Below are positions 1 through 7,040 of a stretch of DNA of 17,935 nt, in pieces; position 1 is the stretch's first letter, and the number at the start of each line of letters is the position of its first letter. The stretch comes from NaphS2 sp964588535 (GTDB taxonomy: Bacteria; Desulfobacterota; DSM-4660; Desulfatiglandales; Desulfatiglandaceae): the NCBI GenBank assembly GCA_964588535.1, contig CAZPQA010000071.1, forward strand, positions 1 through 17,935. Reading direction: 5' to 3'. Position numbers and translations under genes: made by a program. A model generated the notes under the pieces. It saw only the letters and a list, made by a program, of their open reading frames with translations. It was not told where the DNA came from and did not search any database.

Positions 1-504
1 GAATATGCCCAAGACATCAAATCAGAGTTGGCCTCTTCGGACTGGACCCTGATCCTGGAACCGGGGCGTGTCATTGTGGGCAATGCCGGTGCACTGATCA
101 CAAAGGTGCTTTACGCCAAGACCAGCCACGAGAAGAATTTTTTTGTGGTGGACGCTGCCATGAACGACCTGATGAGGCCGAGTCTTTACGGGGCCTACCA
201 TGGCATTCAGTCGGTGAAACAGACGCCCGGCGAAAAGCTGACAGCGGATATTGTGGGACCCATTTGTGAATCCGGTGATTTTCTGGCCAAGGAAAGGCTG
301 GTGGATCCCCTGGCGCCGGATGATTTGATCGCCGTCATGAGTGCGGGCGCCTATGGCTTCAGCATGTCGTCCACCTACAACTCCAGGCCTCGTGTATGTG
401 AGGTGATGGTCAAGGGAGACCGCTTTGAAATCATTCGGCAGCGGGAAACTTTTGAAGACCTTGTGCGAGGGGAATCCATCCCGGGTTTTCTGACCGAAGA
501 TTGA
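1..504 (+). CDS. lysA: Diaminopimelate decarboxylase, C-terminal part
   Basis: PLP-dependent decarboxylation of meso-diaminopimelate to L-lysine, the last step of the pathway. The frame is open from base 1, so the N-terminal barrel with the PLP lysine lies outside the window; 167 codons are visible. Family motifs seen are EPGR and GNAG (substrate and phosphate contacts), the DAAMNDLMRPSLYGAYH block, and GPICESGD, whose Cys-Glu-Ser-Gly-Asp contributes to the active site across the dimer interface. The end (PGFLTED, then TGA) is normal for the family. It is followed 18 nt later by dapF in the same direction, so it is the first visible gene of a lysine operon. Identification is firm; only the 5' part is missing. 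Confidence 0.96.
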   Translation, partial: EYAQDIKSELASSDWTLILEPGRVIVGNAGALITKVLYAKTSHEKNFFVVDAAMNDLMRPSLYGAYHGIQSVKQTPGEKLTADIVGPICESGDFLAKERLVDPLAPDDLIAVMSAGAYGFSMSSTYNSRPRVCEVMVKGDRFEIIRQRETFEDLVRGESIPGFLTED

Positions 505-522
505 GATAGCAGGTTTTGAAAA

Positions 523-1353
523 ATGGAACCCATTGAATTCTGGAAGATGAGCGGCACCGGTAATGATTTCATTCTCATTGACAACCGGCAAGGGCTTGTA
601 AAAGAGGATGACATGAGCCGGTTGGTGTCGCGTTCCTGCCGGCGCAGGGAATCCGTTGGGGCCGATGGCGTCATATTTGTGACGGATTCGAAGAAATATG
701 ATTTTGGATGGCGGTATTTTAATGCTGATGGTGGTGAGGTGGAAATGTGCGGTAACGGCGGACGATGTGTCTCCCGTTTCGCCTACTTAAAGGGGATTGC
801 CGGTTCCGAAATGACCTTCGAAACACGTGTAGGTCCCATCTCCGCCCAGGTGGAGGGCCGTGTGGTCAAGGTTCTGATGCCGGAACCTCGAAATGAGACG
901 ATGGAAGTTGATCTGGCGTTGCTCCCCGGCTGGGTAAGCTGTGATTTTGTGAACACCGGGGTCCCCCACGTGGTGGTGCAGGTGGCGGACCTGGAAAATC
1001 ATCCCGTTATAGAGCAGGGCCGCGAGATCCGCTATCATGAACGGTTTTCCCCCGAAGGGACCAACGCCAATTTCATGACCACTATGGGCCCGGATGAACT
1101 GGCGGTCAGAACCTATGAACGGGGCGTGGAAGACGAAACCCTGGCATGTGGAACCGGGGCCATCGCCTCTGCCCTGATGGCGTACCGTCGCGGCATGGTG
1201 TCTTCTCCGGCCAGGGTTCACACGCGGGGTGGTGAAATATTGACGATCCATTTAAACAGCGGAGGCATTGGTGACCGAACCGGCGAGAGGGTTTGGCTCC
1301 AGGGAAACACGTCTGTCATTTATATGGCGACGCTTCATGATGAAGCCATTTAA
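523..1353 (+). CDS. dapF: Diaminopimelate epimerase
   Basis: Converts LL-diaminopimelate to meso-diaminopimelate, supplying LysA and peptidoglycan synthesis, by a PLP-independent two-cysteine mechanism. The 276 residues match the usual length. The N-terminal KMSGTGNDFI motif is present, as are both catalytic cysteines in their signature contexts: MCGNGGRC (Cys76) and ACGTGA (Cys209), the latter preceded by the typical ERGVEDET. The ATG at 523 is the first start after lysA; the upstream purine stretch is weak, so translation may be partly coupled to lysA. It lies between lysA and dapA in one transcription direction. Confidence 0.97.
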   Translation: MEPIEFWKMSGTGNDFILIDNRQGLVKEDDMSRLVSRSCRRRESVGADGVIFVTDSKKYDFGWRYFNADGGEVEMCGNGGRCVSRFAYLKGIAGSEMTFETRVGPISAQVEGRVVKVLMPEPRNETMEVDLALLPGWVSCDFVNTGVPHVVVQVADLENHPVIEQGREIRYHERFSPEGTNANFMTTMGPDELAVRTYERGVEDETLACGTGAIASALMAYRRGMVSSPARVHTRGGEILTIHLNSGGIGDRTGERVWLQGNTSVIYMATLHDEAI

Positions 1354-1408
1354 GGGCTCGGCGTGTTTTGATCCATGAATCCAGAACAACCAGAAAAGGA
1401 GGTTCCCC

Positions 1409-1981
1409 ATGTTCAAAGGCTCTATTGTGGCAATTGTGACCCCTTTCAAAAATGGGCAGGTGGATGAAAACGCATATCGTAAACTTATTGAATTTCAAAT
1501 NNNNNNNNNNNNNNNNNNNNNNNNNNNNNNNNNNNNNNNNNNNNNNNNNNNNNNNNNNNNNNNNNNNNNNNNNNNNNNNNNNNNNNNNNNNNNNNNNNNN
1601 AATGTGGGGCAAATGGCCGATGTGGTGCGGATGGCAGGCGAAAACATCACGTTGTTATCTGGAGACGACAACCTGACCTTGCCGGTGCTGGCCATTGGCG
1701 GAAAAGGGGTGGTTTCCGTTGTGGCCAATATCGTTCCCGCCCATAGCGCCAATCTGGTGAAGGCCTGGGCGGAGGGCAATGTAGAGGAGGCCAAAACCCT
1801 TTTCTACAAACTGTTGCCCCTGTGCAAGGCCATGTTTTTTGAAACGAACCCGATTCCGGTGAAAACTTCCGCGGCATTGATGGGTTTGATCGGCGATGAA
1901 ATGAGATTGCCCATGTGCCCAATGGGTTCTGCCAACCTGGAAAAACTGAAAACGGTGCTTACGGATTACGGTCTTATATAA
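1409..1981 (+). CDS. dapA: 4-Hydroxy-tetrahydrodipicolinate synthase (interrupted by assembly gap)
   Basis: Condenses pyruvate with aspartate semialdehyde, the first committed step of lysine/DAP synthesis. The start is clear: AAAGGAGG lies 7 nt before the ATG at 1409. The N-terminus (MFKGSIVAIVTPFKNGQVDE) and the C-terminal third (LLSGDDNLTLPVLAIGGKGVVS, ETNPIPVK) closely follow the E. coli enzyme. A run of 100 N replaces the middle. Compared with the usual ~292 residues, about 135 codons are missing, including the expected Schiff-base lysine and catalytic tyrosine. The two flanks happen to be in frame across the Ns. The true gap should be near 400 bp, so this is an incomplete assembly and not a shortened protein. 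Confidence 0.93.
   Translation: MFKGSIVAIVTPFKNGQVDENAYRKLIEFQXXXXXXXXXXXXXXXXXXXXXXXXXXXXXXXXXXNVGQMADVVRMAGENITLLSGDDNLTLPVLAIGGKGVVSVVANIVPAHSANLVKAWAEGNVEEAKTLFYKLLPLCKAMFFETNPIPVKTSAALMGLIGDEMRLPMCPMGSANLEKLKTVLTDYGLI
1501..1600. other. Assembly gap (100 N) inside dapA
   Basis: Exactly 100 N, the conventional placeholder for a scaffold gap of unknown size. Family length suggests roughly 400 bp of real dapA sequence belongs here. Confidence 0.98.
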
Positions 1982-2020
1982 AACGCAGAGGGAAAGATAC
2001 AAGATCATGGAGGTTATATC

Positions 2021-2769
2021 ATGATTAGAATAACGGTTGCGGGGGCCGCCGGTCGCATGGGGGGAAGAATCATTCACATGATTCACCAGAACCCTGAGAC
2101 CGAACTGGCAGGCGCCTTTGAACATTCCGACCACAAAAGTGTGGGTGAGGATGCGGGATCGGTTGCTGGAATGGGTGAACTGGGTGTCAGGATCTGCGGG
2201 TCCCTTGATGAAGCCGTCAGCGGGGCGAATGTATTGATCGATTTCACACAGCCCCAGAGCACCCTTCAAAATACGCGAAAGGCTTCAGAAAAGGGGATTG
2301 CCGTGGTCATCGGAACCACCGGGATCTCTGAAGACGGCATCGCAGAGATTAAAACCCTTTCGGAAAAAATGCCATGCGTCATGGCGCCCAATATGAGCGT
2401 CGGTGTCAATGTCATGTTCAAAATTGCGGGGGAGATGGCGCGAATCTTAGGTAATGATTTCGATATGGAAATTCTGGAAGCCCATCATCGGCTTAAGAAG
2501 GATGCCCCAAGTGGAACCGCCATGCGGCTGGGGCAGATTCTGGCGGAAGCGGTGGATCGTGATCTAGAAAAAGTGGGCGTTTATGGTCGAAAAGGAATGA
2601 TCGGCGAGCGAACAGATGAAGAGATCGGCATTCAGACCTGGCGCGCCGGTGATATTGCGGGAGAACATACGGTCATGTTTGGCGGTATTGGTGAGCGGTT
2701 GGAACTGGTTCACCGGGCCCATAATCGTGATAATTTTGCAAGGGGAGCCGTAAGGGCAGCCCTTTGGAT
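2021..2769 (+). CDS. dapB: 4-Hydroxy-tetrahydrodipicolinate reductase (3' end lost in gap)
   Basis: NAD(P)H-dependent reduction of the DapA product to tetrahydrodipicolinate. GGAGGT precedes the ATG at 2021 by 6 nt. The Rossmann dinucleotide motif GAAGRMG is at residues 8-14, VIGTTG and PNMSVGVNVM follow, and the active-site block EAHHRLKKDAPSGTA has the catalytic His and Lys. The late motifs RAGDIAGEHTVMF and ARGAVRAALW show that only about 20 C-terminal residues are missing, hidden in the N run that starts at 2770. The frame reads through the Ns into dapL, which gives an artificial 655-residue product; these are two separate genes. Confidence 0.96.
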
Positions 2770-2869
2770 NNNNNNNNNNNNNNNNNNNNNNNNNNNNNNN
2801 NNNNNNNNNNNNNNNNNNNNNNNNNNNNNNNNNNNNNNNNNNNNNNNNNNNNNNNNNNNNNNNNNNNNN
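2770..2869. other. Assembly gap (100 N) between dapB and dapL
   Basis: Exactly 100 N. It hides the last ~20 codons of dapB, the intergenic spacer, and the ribosome binding site and first ~13 codons of dapL. The real length is unknown but could be close to 100-150 bp. Confidence 0.98.
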
Positions 2870-3988
2870 TACCTGTTTAAGGAGATTGATCGGAAGAAGG
2901 CCGAGGTAAAAGCCAGAGGTGTGGATATTATTGACCTGGGTGTGGGTGACCCGGACCTCCCCACACCGGAACATATCATTGGGGAGATGAAGCGGGCGGT
3001 TGACGATCCGGAAAATCACCAGTACCCATCCTATTCGGGGATGTCGGATTTCAAAGAAGCTGTGGCCTGGTGGTATGGGGAGCGTTTTAACGTGGCACTG
3101 GATCCGGGCTTGGAAGTGGTATCCCTCATTGGGAGCAAGGAAGGCATTGCCCATCTTCCCCTGGCCTTTATCAACCCGGGCGACGTGGCCCTGGTGCCCA
3201 GCCCGGCGTACCCGGTTTACAACATTGCAACCCTTTTTGCGGGTGGCGAGTCCCATGTGATGCCGCTATTGAGCCAGAATAATTTCTTGCCTGATCTGGA
3301 AGCTATTCCCCCGGAGGTGGCGGATCGTGCCAAGCTGATGTTTATCAATTATCCCAATAACCCGACTTCAGCAGTGGCGGATCTCGATTTTTTCCGCCGT
3401 GTGGTCGCCTTTGCGGAAAAGCACAGCATTCTGGTATGCCATGATGCGGCCTATACGGAGATGGCTTTTGATGGGTATCGTCCCCCCAGTTTTCTGGAGG
3501 TTGACGGTGCTAAAGAAGTGGGGATGGAATTCCATTCCCTTTCTAAAACTTACAATATGACCGGCTGGCGAATCGGTTTTGCCGTGGGAAACCCAGAAGG
3601 CGTTGCAGGGCTCGGCGCCATAAAGAGCAATATCGATTCCGGTGTGTTTCAAGCGGTTCAGAGGGCAGGGATAGAGGCCATCCGAGGGGATCAGACTTGT
3701 GTTGCGGATATGCACCGCATCTATTCGGCCAGGCGGGATCTCATGGTCCAAGGACTCAGGGAAGCGGGGTTTGAATTGGATCCGCCAAAGGCGACCTTCT
3801 ACTTGTGGATCCGGGTGCCTGAAGGGTACACATCTGGATCACTGGCCACCCGTCTTCTGGAAGAGGCGGGTCTGGTGGTCACGCCGGGTAATGGCTTTGG
3901 TGACCCGGGGGAAGGGTATTTCCGTATTGCTTTGACCCAGAACCGAAAAAGGCTTGGAGAGGCCATTGAGAGATTGAAAGGTCTGTAG
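2870..3988 (+). CDS. dapL: LL-diaminopimelate aminotransferase (5' end lost in gap)
   Basis: PLP aminotransferase that converts tetrahydrodipicolinate directly to LL-diaminopimelate with glutamate as amino donor, bypassing the succinylase/acetylase route (DapD, DapC, DapE). Visible residues begin YLFKEIDRKKAEVKARGVDIIDLGVGDPDLPTP, a DapL-like opening; about a dozen N-terminal residues fall in the gap. YPNNPTSA and HSLSKTYNMTGWRIGF carry the PLP-contacting Asn and the Schiff-base Lys (codon 3545-3547), and the C-terminal FRIALTQN has the carboxylate-binding Arg. The gene order lysA-dapF-dapA-dapB-dapL strongly favours DapL over a generic aspartate-type aminotransferase. The stop codon TAG lies at the edge of a perfect palindrome. 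Confidence 0.93.
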   Translation, partial: YLFKEIDRKKAEVKARGVDIIDLGVGDPDLPTPEHIIGEMKRAVDDPENHQYPSYSGMSDFKEAVAWWYGERFNVALDPGLEVVSLIGSKEGIAHLPLAFINPGDVALVPSPAYPVYNIATLFAGGESHVMPLLSQNNFLPDLEAIPPEVADRAKLMFINYPNNPTSAVADLDFFRRVVAFAEKHSILVCHDAAYTEMAFDGYRPPSFLEVDGAKEVGMEFHSLSKTYNMTGWRIGFAVGNPEGVAGLGAIKSNIDSGVFQAVQRAGIEAIRGDQTCVADMHRIYSARRDLMVQGLREAGFELDPPKATFYLWIRVPEGYTSGSLATRLLEEAGLVVTPGNGFGDPGEGYFRIALTQNRKRLGEAIERLKGL

Positions 3989-4010
3989 GGGCACGATGCA
4001 TCGTGCCCCT
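3987..4010. repeat. 24-bp perfect palindrome overlapping the dapL stop
   Basis: Arms 3987-3998 and 3999-4010 are exact reverse complements with no loop; the core is GGGGCACGATG/CATCGTGCCCC. It begins within the TAG stop of dapL and ends 10 nt before folK. No T-run follows, so it is not a standard terminator. It resembles short REP/MITE-like palindromes dispersed in some genomes, but only one copy is visible here. Confidence 0.85.
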
Positions 4011-4020
4011 GCTTGGATCA

Positions 4021-4515
4021 ATGGAAAGCGCTTACATCGGCATTGGATCAAATATCGGTCGTAAAATCGATCATTGCAAAAGGGCCATTTCCCTGATGGG
4101 GCGGCTGGAGGGGTGTTCAGTAAGGATGCAATCGCCCTTTTACCGGACCGAGCCCGTAGGGGTTGAGGGGCAGGACCCTTATGTGAACGGTGTGGTTTGT
4201 GTGGATACGGATCTTTCCGCCGGTGCGCTGATCAGGCGCCTTCTTGAGGTTGAAGCGCATATGGGCCGGGTGAGACGGAAAAAATGGGACGCGAGGGTGA
4301 TCGATCTGGATATCCTGTTGTTTGGCTCCCGGATCATCAAGAAGCCTGACTTAATTGTTCCCCATCCGCTGATGCATTTGAGACGTTTTGTGCTGACACC
4401 CCTGTTGCAGATTGCACCCGACCTGATTCACCCGGTTTTGGGAAAATCCATACGGGAACTGGCCGGATTGCTTCCAGGCGATGGTCAGGCTGTGGAAATT
4501 TATGAGAGGTCCTGA
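4021..4515 (+). CDS. folK: 2-Amino-4-hydroxy-6-hydroxymethyldihydropteridine diphosphokinase
   Basis: Transfers pyrophosphate from ATP to 6-hydroxymethyl-7,8-dihydropterin in folate synthesis. From the ATG at 4021 the protein is 164 residues, normal for the family, and opens with the typical MESAYIGIGSNIG. An upstream GTG at 4003 would start inside the palindrome and is less likely. Signature blocks seen are FYRTEPVGVEGQDPYVN, the ATP/Mg region RRKKWDARVIDLDILLFG with its paired aspartates, and PHPLMHLRRFVLTPL. It follows dapL by 32 nt and abuts the next gene exactly, so it is probably part of the same transcript. Confidence 0.95.
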   Translation: MESAYIGIGSNIGRKIDHCKRAISLMGRLEGCSVRMQSPFYRTEPVGVEGQDPYVNGVVCVDTDLSAGALIRRLLEVEAHMGRVRRKKWDARVIDLDILLFGSRIIKKPDLIVPHPLMHLRRFVLTPLLQIAPDLIHPVLGKSIRELAGLLPGDGQAVEIYERS

Positions 4516-4761
4516 ATGCTGAAACTGCTGTTTTTTGGAGTTCTGGCTTATTTCGTTTTCCGTTTCGTTCAAAAGATGCGCTTATCTGGCGGAAGGGATC
4601 GTGGAAATACCGGTTTAGGGCCTGTGGATGAGATGGTGCAGGACCCGAATTGCATGACCTATATCCCCAAAAGCGGCGCCGTTAAAAAGACTGTTGGTGG
4701 TGAAACGCATTTTTTTTGCAGCCAGGCGTGTGCTGATGCGTTTCAGCGGAAGAAACCGTAG
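4516..4761 (+). CDS. Small membrane-anchored TRASH/YHS-like protein
   Basis: 81 residues. The ATG follows the folK TGA directly, with GAGAGG 5 nt upstream. Residues 1-19 form one hydrophobic segment (LLFFGVLAYFVFRFV) followed by basic residues, suggesting an N-terminal membrane anchor. The soluble part carries DPNCMTYIPKSGAV and, after a short spacer, HFFCSQACADAFQRK. This C-x(n)-CxxxC pattern with DPxC and FCSxxC is typical of TRASH/YHS-type metal-binding modules and of the small PP0621-like proteins, to which I tentatively assign it. Metal binding is inferred; the role is unknown. Tight coupling to folK may only reflect operon compaction. Confidence 0.85.
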   Translation: MLKLLFFGVLAYFVFRFVQKMRLSGGRDRGNTGLGPVDEMVQDPNCMTYIPKSGAVKKTVGGETHFFCSQACADAFQRKKP

Positions 4762-4823
4762 TTTTATGGTATAATAAATCTAAAACCTTATAAATGCCGG
4801 GCTAACCGGGTTGGAGGATATGC

Positions 4824-5465
4824 ATGAAGTTTTTTATCGATACGGCAAATGTTGATGAGATTAAAGAAGCTCAGGATCTGGGGATGGTCGATGGCGTAAC
4901 AACCAATCCCAGCCTGGTGGCCAAAGAGGGAAAGGATTTTCGAGGACTGATCAAAGAGATCTGTGCCGTTGTTGCGGGTCCGGTCAGCGTCGAGGTGGTC
5001 AGCCTCGAGGCAGGGAAAATGGTTGCAGAAGCGCAGGACCTGGCGGGTATGGCAGATAACATCGTCATCAAGGTGCCGCTCATTGAAGAAGGGCTGAAGG
5101 CTGTGAAAGTGCTGACCGAAAAAGGGATCAAAACCAATGTGACCCTGTGTTTTTCACCGGTCCAGGCATTGATGGCCGCGAAGGCGGGCGCAGCCTATAT
5201 CAGCCCATTTGTAGGTCGGCTTGATGACATCAGTTCCGTGGGAATGGATTTGGTGGAGCAAATTGCCGCCATCTATGAAAACTACGCCTATGAAACGGAA
5301 ATTATCGTGGCCAGTGTGCGAAACCCGATCCATGTGCTGGATGCTGCCTTGGTCGGGGCTGATATCGCCACGATTCCACTGAAAGTGATTCGGCAATTGA
5401 TCAAGCACCCCTTAACCGATATTGGTCTGGAGAATTTTTTGGCGGATTGGAAAAAATTGGGCTGA
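4824..5465 (+). CDS. tal: Small transaldolase (TalC/MipB subfamily)
   Basis: 213-residue class I (alpha/beta)8 aldolase; transfers the dihydroxyacetone unit between sugar phosphates in the non-oxidative pentose phosphate pathway. GGAGG is 6 nt before the ATG at 4824. Motifs are FIDTANVDEIKE, DGVTTNPSL and the Schiff-base lysine in NIVIKVPL (Lys83). Two positions separate true transaldolases from E. coli fructose-6-phosphate aldolase: the residue matching FSA Gln59 is Glu57 here (VSVEVVS), and the one matching FSA Tyr131 is Phe129 (YISPFVGR). Both point to transaldolase activity. A TATAAT lies at 4770-4775 in the 62-nt spacer but has no clear -35, so a separate promoter is uncertain. It overlaps the next gene by 19 nt. 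Confidence 0.94.
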   Translation: MKFFIDTANVDEIKEAQDLGMVDGVTTNPSLVAKEGKDFRGLIKEICAVVAGPVSVEVVSLEAGKMVAEAQDLAGMADNIVIKVPLIEEGLKAVKVLTEKGIKTNVTLCFSPVQALMAAKAGAAYISPFVGRLDDISSVGMDLVEQIAAIYENYAYETEIIVASVRNPIHVLDAALVGADIATIPLKVIRQLIKHPLTDIGLENFLADWKKLG

Positions 5466-6055
5466 AAAAAAACATCAAAAAAAGATGCCTCTGGGGGATC
5501 GTGGTCTTAATGGCCTTTTCCCTGTTTGGCCAGGGTCTGGTTTCGGCGGAAATTTTCCGTTATGTGGACAATAACGGGGTGTGGCATTTCACAAACCGCA
5601 AGACCGACAGTCGCTATCGGCTTTATGTTCGTTCCAGCAATAGAACACCATCGGAATATCTGGCCGAGTACGGTGGCATCGTAAAAAATGCCTCCGATCG
5701 TTTTGGGATTGATATCCATTTTATCAAAGCGATTATCAAGGCTGAATCGGGCTTTGACCAGGAGGCGGTTTCTAAAAAGGGCGCTAAAGGCCTTATGCAG
5801 TTGATGCCGGGGACGGCCAGCGACATGGAGGTTCTGGATCCCCATGATCCGGAAGAAAACATCGTAGGTGGTACCCGGTATTTCAGCCTGTTGCTCAAGC
5901 GTTTCAAGAACAATAAAACCCTGGCCCTGGCGGCTTATAATGCCGGTCCCGAGGCCGTGGAAAACTACAATGGGATTCCGCCTTTTCCCGAGACCCACGC
6001 GTTTGTTGAAAGGGTGATGCGTTACTATCGTTCCTACAAGAATGCCGCCAACTGA
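5447..6055 (+). CDS. Secreted lytic transglycosylase with N-terminal DUF4124
   Basis: Periplasmic murein lytic transglycosylase that cleaves the MurNAc-GlcNAc bond. The best start is TTG at 5447, inside the tal 3' end, because it gives a complete signal peptide: basic KKNIKKR, hydrophobic LWGIVVLMAFSLFG, and a VSA|E cleavage site near residue 34. Residues 35-62 (EIFRYVDNNGVWHFTN) look like a DUF4124 module. The SLT domain spans about 75-195 with the catalytic Glu100 in IIKAESGFDQEA, then GAKGLMQLMPGTA and LALAAYNAGPEAV. There is no lipobox. The 19-nt overlap with tal suggests translational coupling. The last gene of the plus-strand operon; substrate details are inferred from the family. Confidence 0.93.
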   Translation: MEKIGLKKNIKKRCLWGIVVLMAFSLFGQGLVSAEIFRYVDNNGVWHFTNRKTDSRYRLYVRSSNRTPSEYLAEYGGIVKNASDRFGIDIHFIKAIIKAESGFDQEAVSKKGAKGLMQLMPGTASDMEVLDPHDPEENIVGGTRYFSLLLKRFKNNKTLALAAYNAGPEAVENYNGIPPFPETHAFVERVMRYYRSYKNAAN

Positions 6056-6112
6056 CGGTTGTATGCTCGAAATTCTGACCAGATTGAAAGAACCTGTTTT
6101 TGCATTTTTTAA

Positions 6113-6140
6113 TTGACAAATCGAGGTGTTCGGATAAAAT
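6113..6140 (+). promoter_or_regulatory. Sigma70-type promoter P1 upstream of tRNA pair
   Basis: TTGACA (6113-6118), 16-nt spacer, TAAAAT (6135-6140). The transcribed leader has a CACAGC/GCTGTG stem (within 6150-6176) and then a GC-rich stretch. Lies about 140 nt before tRNA-Gly. Confidence 0.65.
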
Positions 6141-6236
6141 AACGGCCTATGACACAGCTAAGTTTTTTTGCTGTGACATTAGGAGGGCGGAGGGTCGGCC
6201 GAACCGAAAATACTCAAGGTTTTGCAGTGTTTTTTG

Positions 6237-6264
6237 TTGACAAAGCAGCTTGGTTCTGTAGAAT
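6237..6264 (+). promoter_or_regulatory. Sigma70-type promoter P2 driving tRNA-Gly/tRNA-Cys
   Basis: TTGACA (6237-6242), 16-nt spacer, TAGAAT (6259-6264). The expected start is near 6271, five bases before the mature tRNA-Gly. The close spacing and consensus match make it the likely main tRNA promoter. Confidence 0.75.
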
Positions 6265-6275
6265 GGCCTGATTTT

Positions 6276-6351
6276 GCGGGAATAGCTCAGCTGGTAGAGC
6301 TCCACGTTGCCAACGTGGTTGTCGCGGGTTCAAGTCCCGTTTCCCGCTCCA
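6276..6351 (+). tRNA. tRNA-Gly (anticodon GCC)
   Basis: Complete cloverleaf: acceptor GCGGGAA/TTCCCGC, D-arm GCTCAGCTGGTAGAGC, anticodon arm CCACG-TTGCCAA-CGTGG with GCC at 6309-6311, T-arm GCGGGTTCAAGTCCCGT, encoded CCA at 6349-6351. First gene of a two-tRNA operon, 6 nt before tRNA-Cys. Confidence 0.97.
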
Positions 6352-6357
6352 TAAAAA

Positions 6358-6433
6358 GGCGGCATAGCCAAGTGGCTAAGGCAGCGGTCTGCAAAACCGT
6401 TATTCACCGGTTCGAATCCGGTTGCCGCCTCCA
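6358..6433 (+). tRNA. tRNA-Cys (anticodon GCA)
   Basis: Complete cloverleaf: acceptor GGCGGCA/TGCCGCC, anticodon stem CGGT/ACCG around CTGCAAA with GCA at 6391-6393, T-arm CCGGTTCGAATCCGG, encoded CCA at 6431-6433. Its 3' half, from the anticodon stem onward, is duplicated exactly at 9410, marking it as the integration site of the micro-island. The 3' half of this functional copy is therefore probably contributed by the island. Confidence 0.97.
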
Positions 6434-6540
6434 GAAGAAAAAATCAAGGATCGTAAGTAAAAACAAAAGCTTACGGTCCTTTTTTTGTGTCTGGAAAATA
6501 GTCGATTTTGACCATATCAAAACTCTTTAATATATTCCAA
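6383..6540 (+). repeat. Left att repeat (tRNA-Cys 3' half plus terminator)
   Basis: Aligns without gaps to 9410-9567. The first 54 bp (6383-6436), covering tRNA-Cys from the anticodon stem through CCA, are identical. The following 104 bp, including the terminator, differ at about 16 positions. Identity begins sharply at 6383, inside the anticodon stem, as expected for a tyrosine recombinase that uses an anticodon-loop crossover. Confidence 0.92.
6447..6486 (+). terminator. Rho-independent terminator of the tRNA operon
   Basis: 11-bp stem AGGATCGTAAG/CTTACGGTCCT with one G-U pair and an A-rich loop, followed by seven T including the last stem base. It starts 13 nt after the tRNA-Cys CCA. Confidence 0.9.
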
Positions 6541-6586
6541 GTATCACAGAACGTCCACAACATTTCACAAAGTTCCACCAAAATTC

Positions 6587-6603
6587 CACCAAAAGTCACA
6601 CCA
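6587..6603 (+). repeat. Left arm-type motif of the island
   Basis: 17 bp identical to 9337-9353, same orientation. It is preceded by two TTCCACCA repeats (6574-6590), which look like additional recombinase arm sites. It lies 150 bp inside the left core repeat. Confidence 0.7.
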
Positions 6604-6758
6604 TATTTCATCAATTATTTTTGATACCAGAAAACGGTTTTTCCGATATGCGGAGAGTCTGATTTTTCTTTCTGGTGTTCCCGGTGTCGGGTGTGAGGTG
6701 GTCCCCAAAATTCGGACAATGTGCTAAGCTCTGAGTCAACCCACGAAAGGAGATGACA

Positions 6759-7040
6759 ATGAGCAAGAAACGAACTCAGTACAAACCGGAATTCAAAGCG
6801 AAGGTTGCCTTGACTGCACTGCGAAACGAAGAAACAGTTTCCCAGCTTTCTGCCAGATTTGGGATTCACCCCACAATGATAAACAATTGGAAATGGGCAC
6901 TGCTTGATGGCGCTGCCGATATTTTTGATAAAGGCCAAAAATCCCGTAAACAAAACGAAGCTCAAATTGAAGACCTCTATCGCCATATTGGCCAGCTAAA
7001 GGTGGAACGAGATTTTTTGTCGAAAAGGTTCAGTCTCTAA
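6759..7040 (+). CDS. IS3-family transposase OrfA
   Basis: 93-residue DNA-binding subunit. The ATG at 6759 is chosen over the one at 6753 because AAAGGAG lies 6-7 nt before it and runs into the other. Residues ~5-50 form an HTH (YKPEFKAKVALTAL, VSQLSARFGIHPTMINNWK). The C-terminal leucine/coiled part IEDLYRHIGQLKVERDFL is typical of IS3 OrfA. Just before its stop is a T-TTT-TTG heptamer (7013-7019) in the correct phase for -1 frameshifting into orfB, which would fuse OrfA to the catalytic protein. OrfA itself looks intact. Confidence 0.92.
   Translation: MSKKRTQYKPEFKAKVALTALRNEETVSQLSARFGIHPTMINNWKWALLDGAADIFDKGQKSRKQNEAQIEDLYRHIGQLKVERDFLSKRFSL
7013..7019 (+). other. Putative -1 programmed frameshift site of the IS
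   Basis: T TTT TTG in zero-frame phase gaT-TTT-TTG (an X-XXY-YYZ heptamer) near the end of orfA. A -1 slip here enters the orfB frame (..VEKVQSLTRKQRK), the usual expression mode in IS3 elements. Confidence 0.6.

Noticed and set aside
6149..6277. 42-codon leader frame between P1 and tRNA-Gly
   Set aside because: It has no ribosome binding site and overlaps the P2 promoter; a transcribed hairpin leader explains the region better.
6222..6530. 102-codon plus-strand frame across the tRNA pair
   Set aside because: It reads straight through both tRNAs and their terminator.
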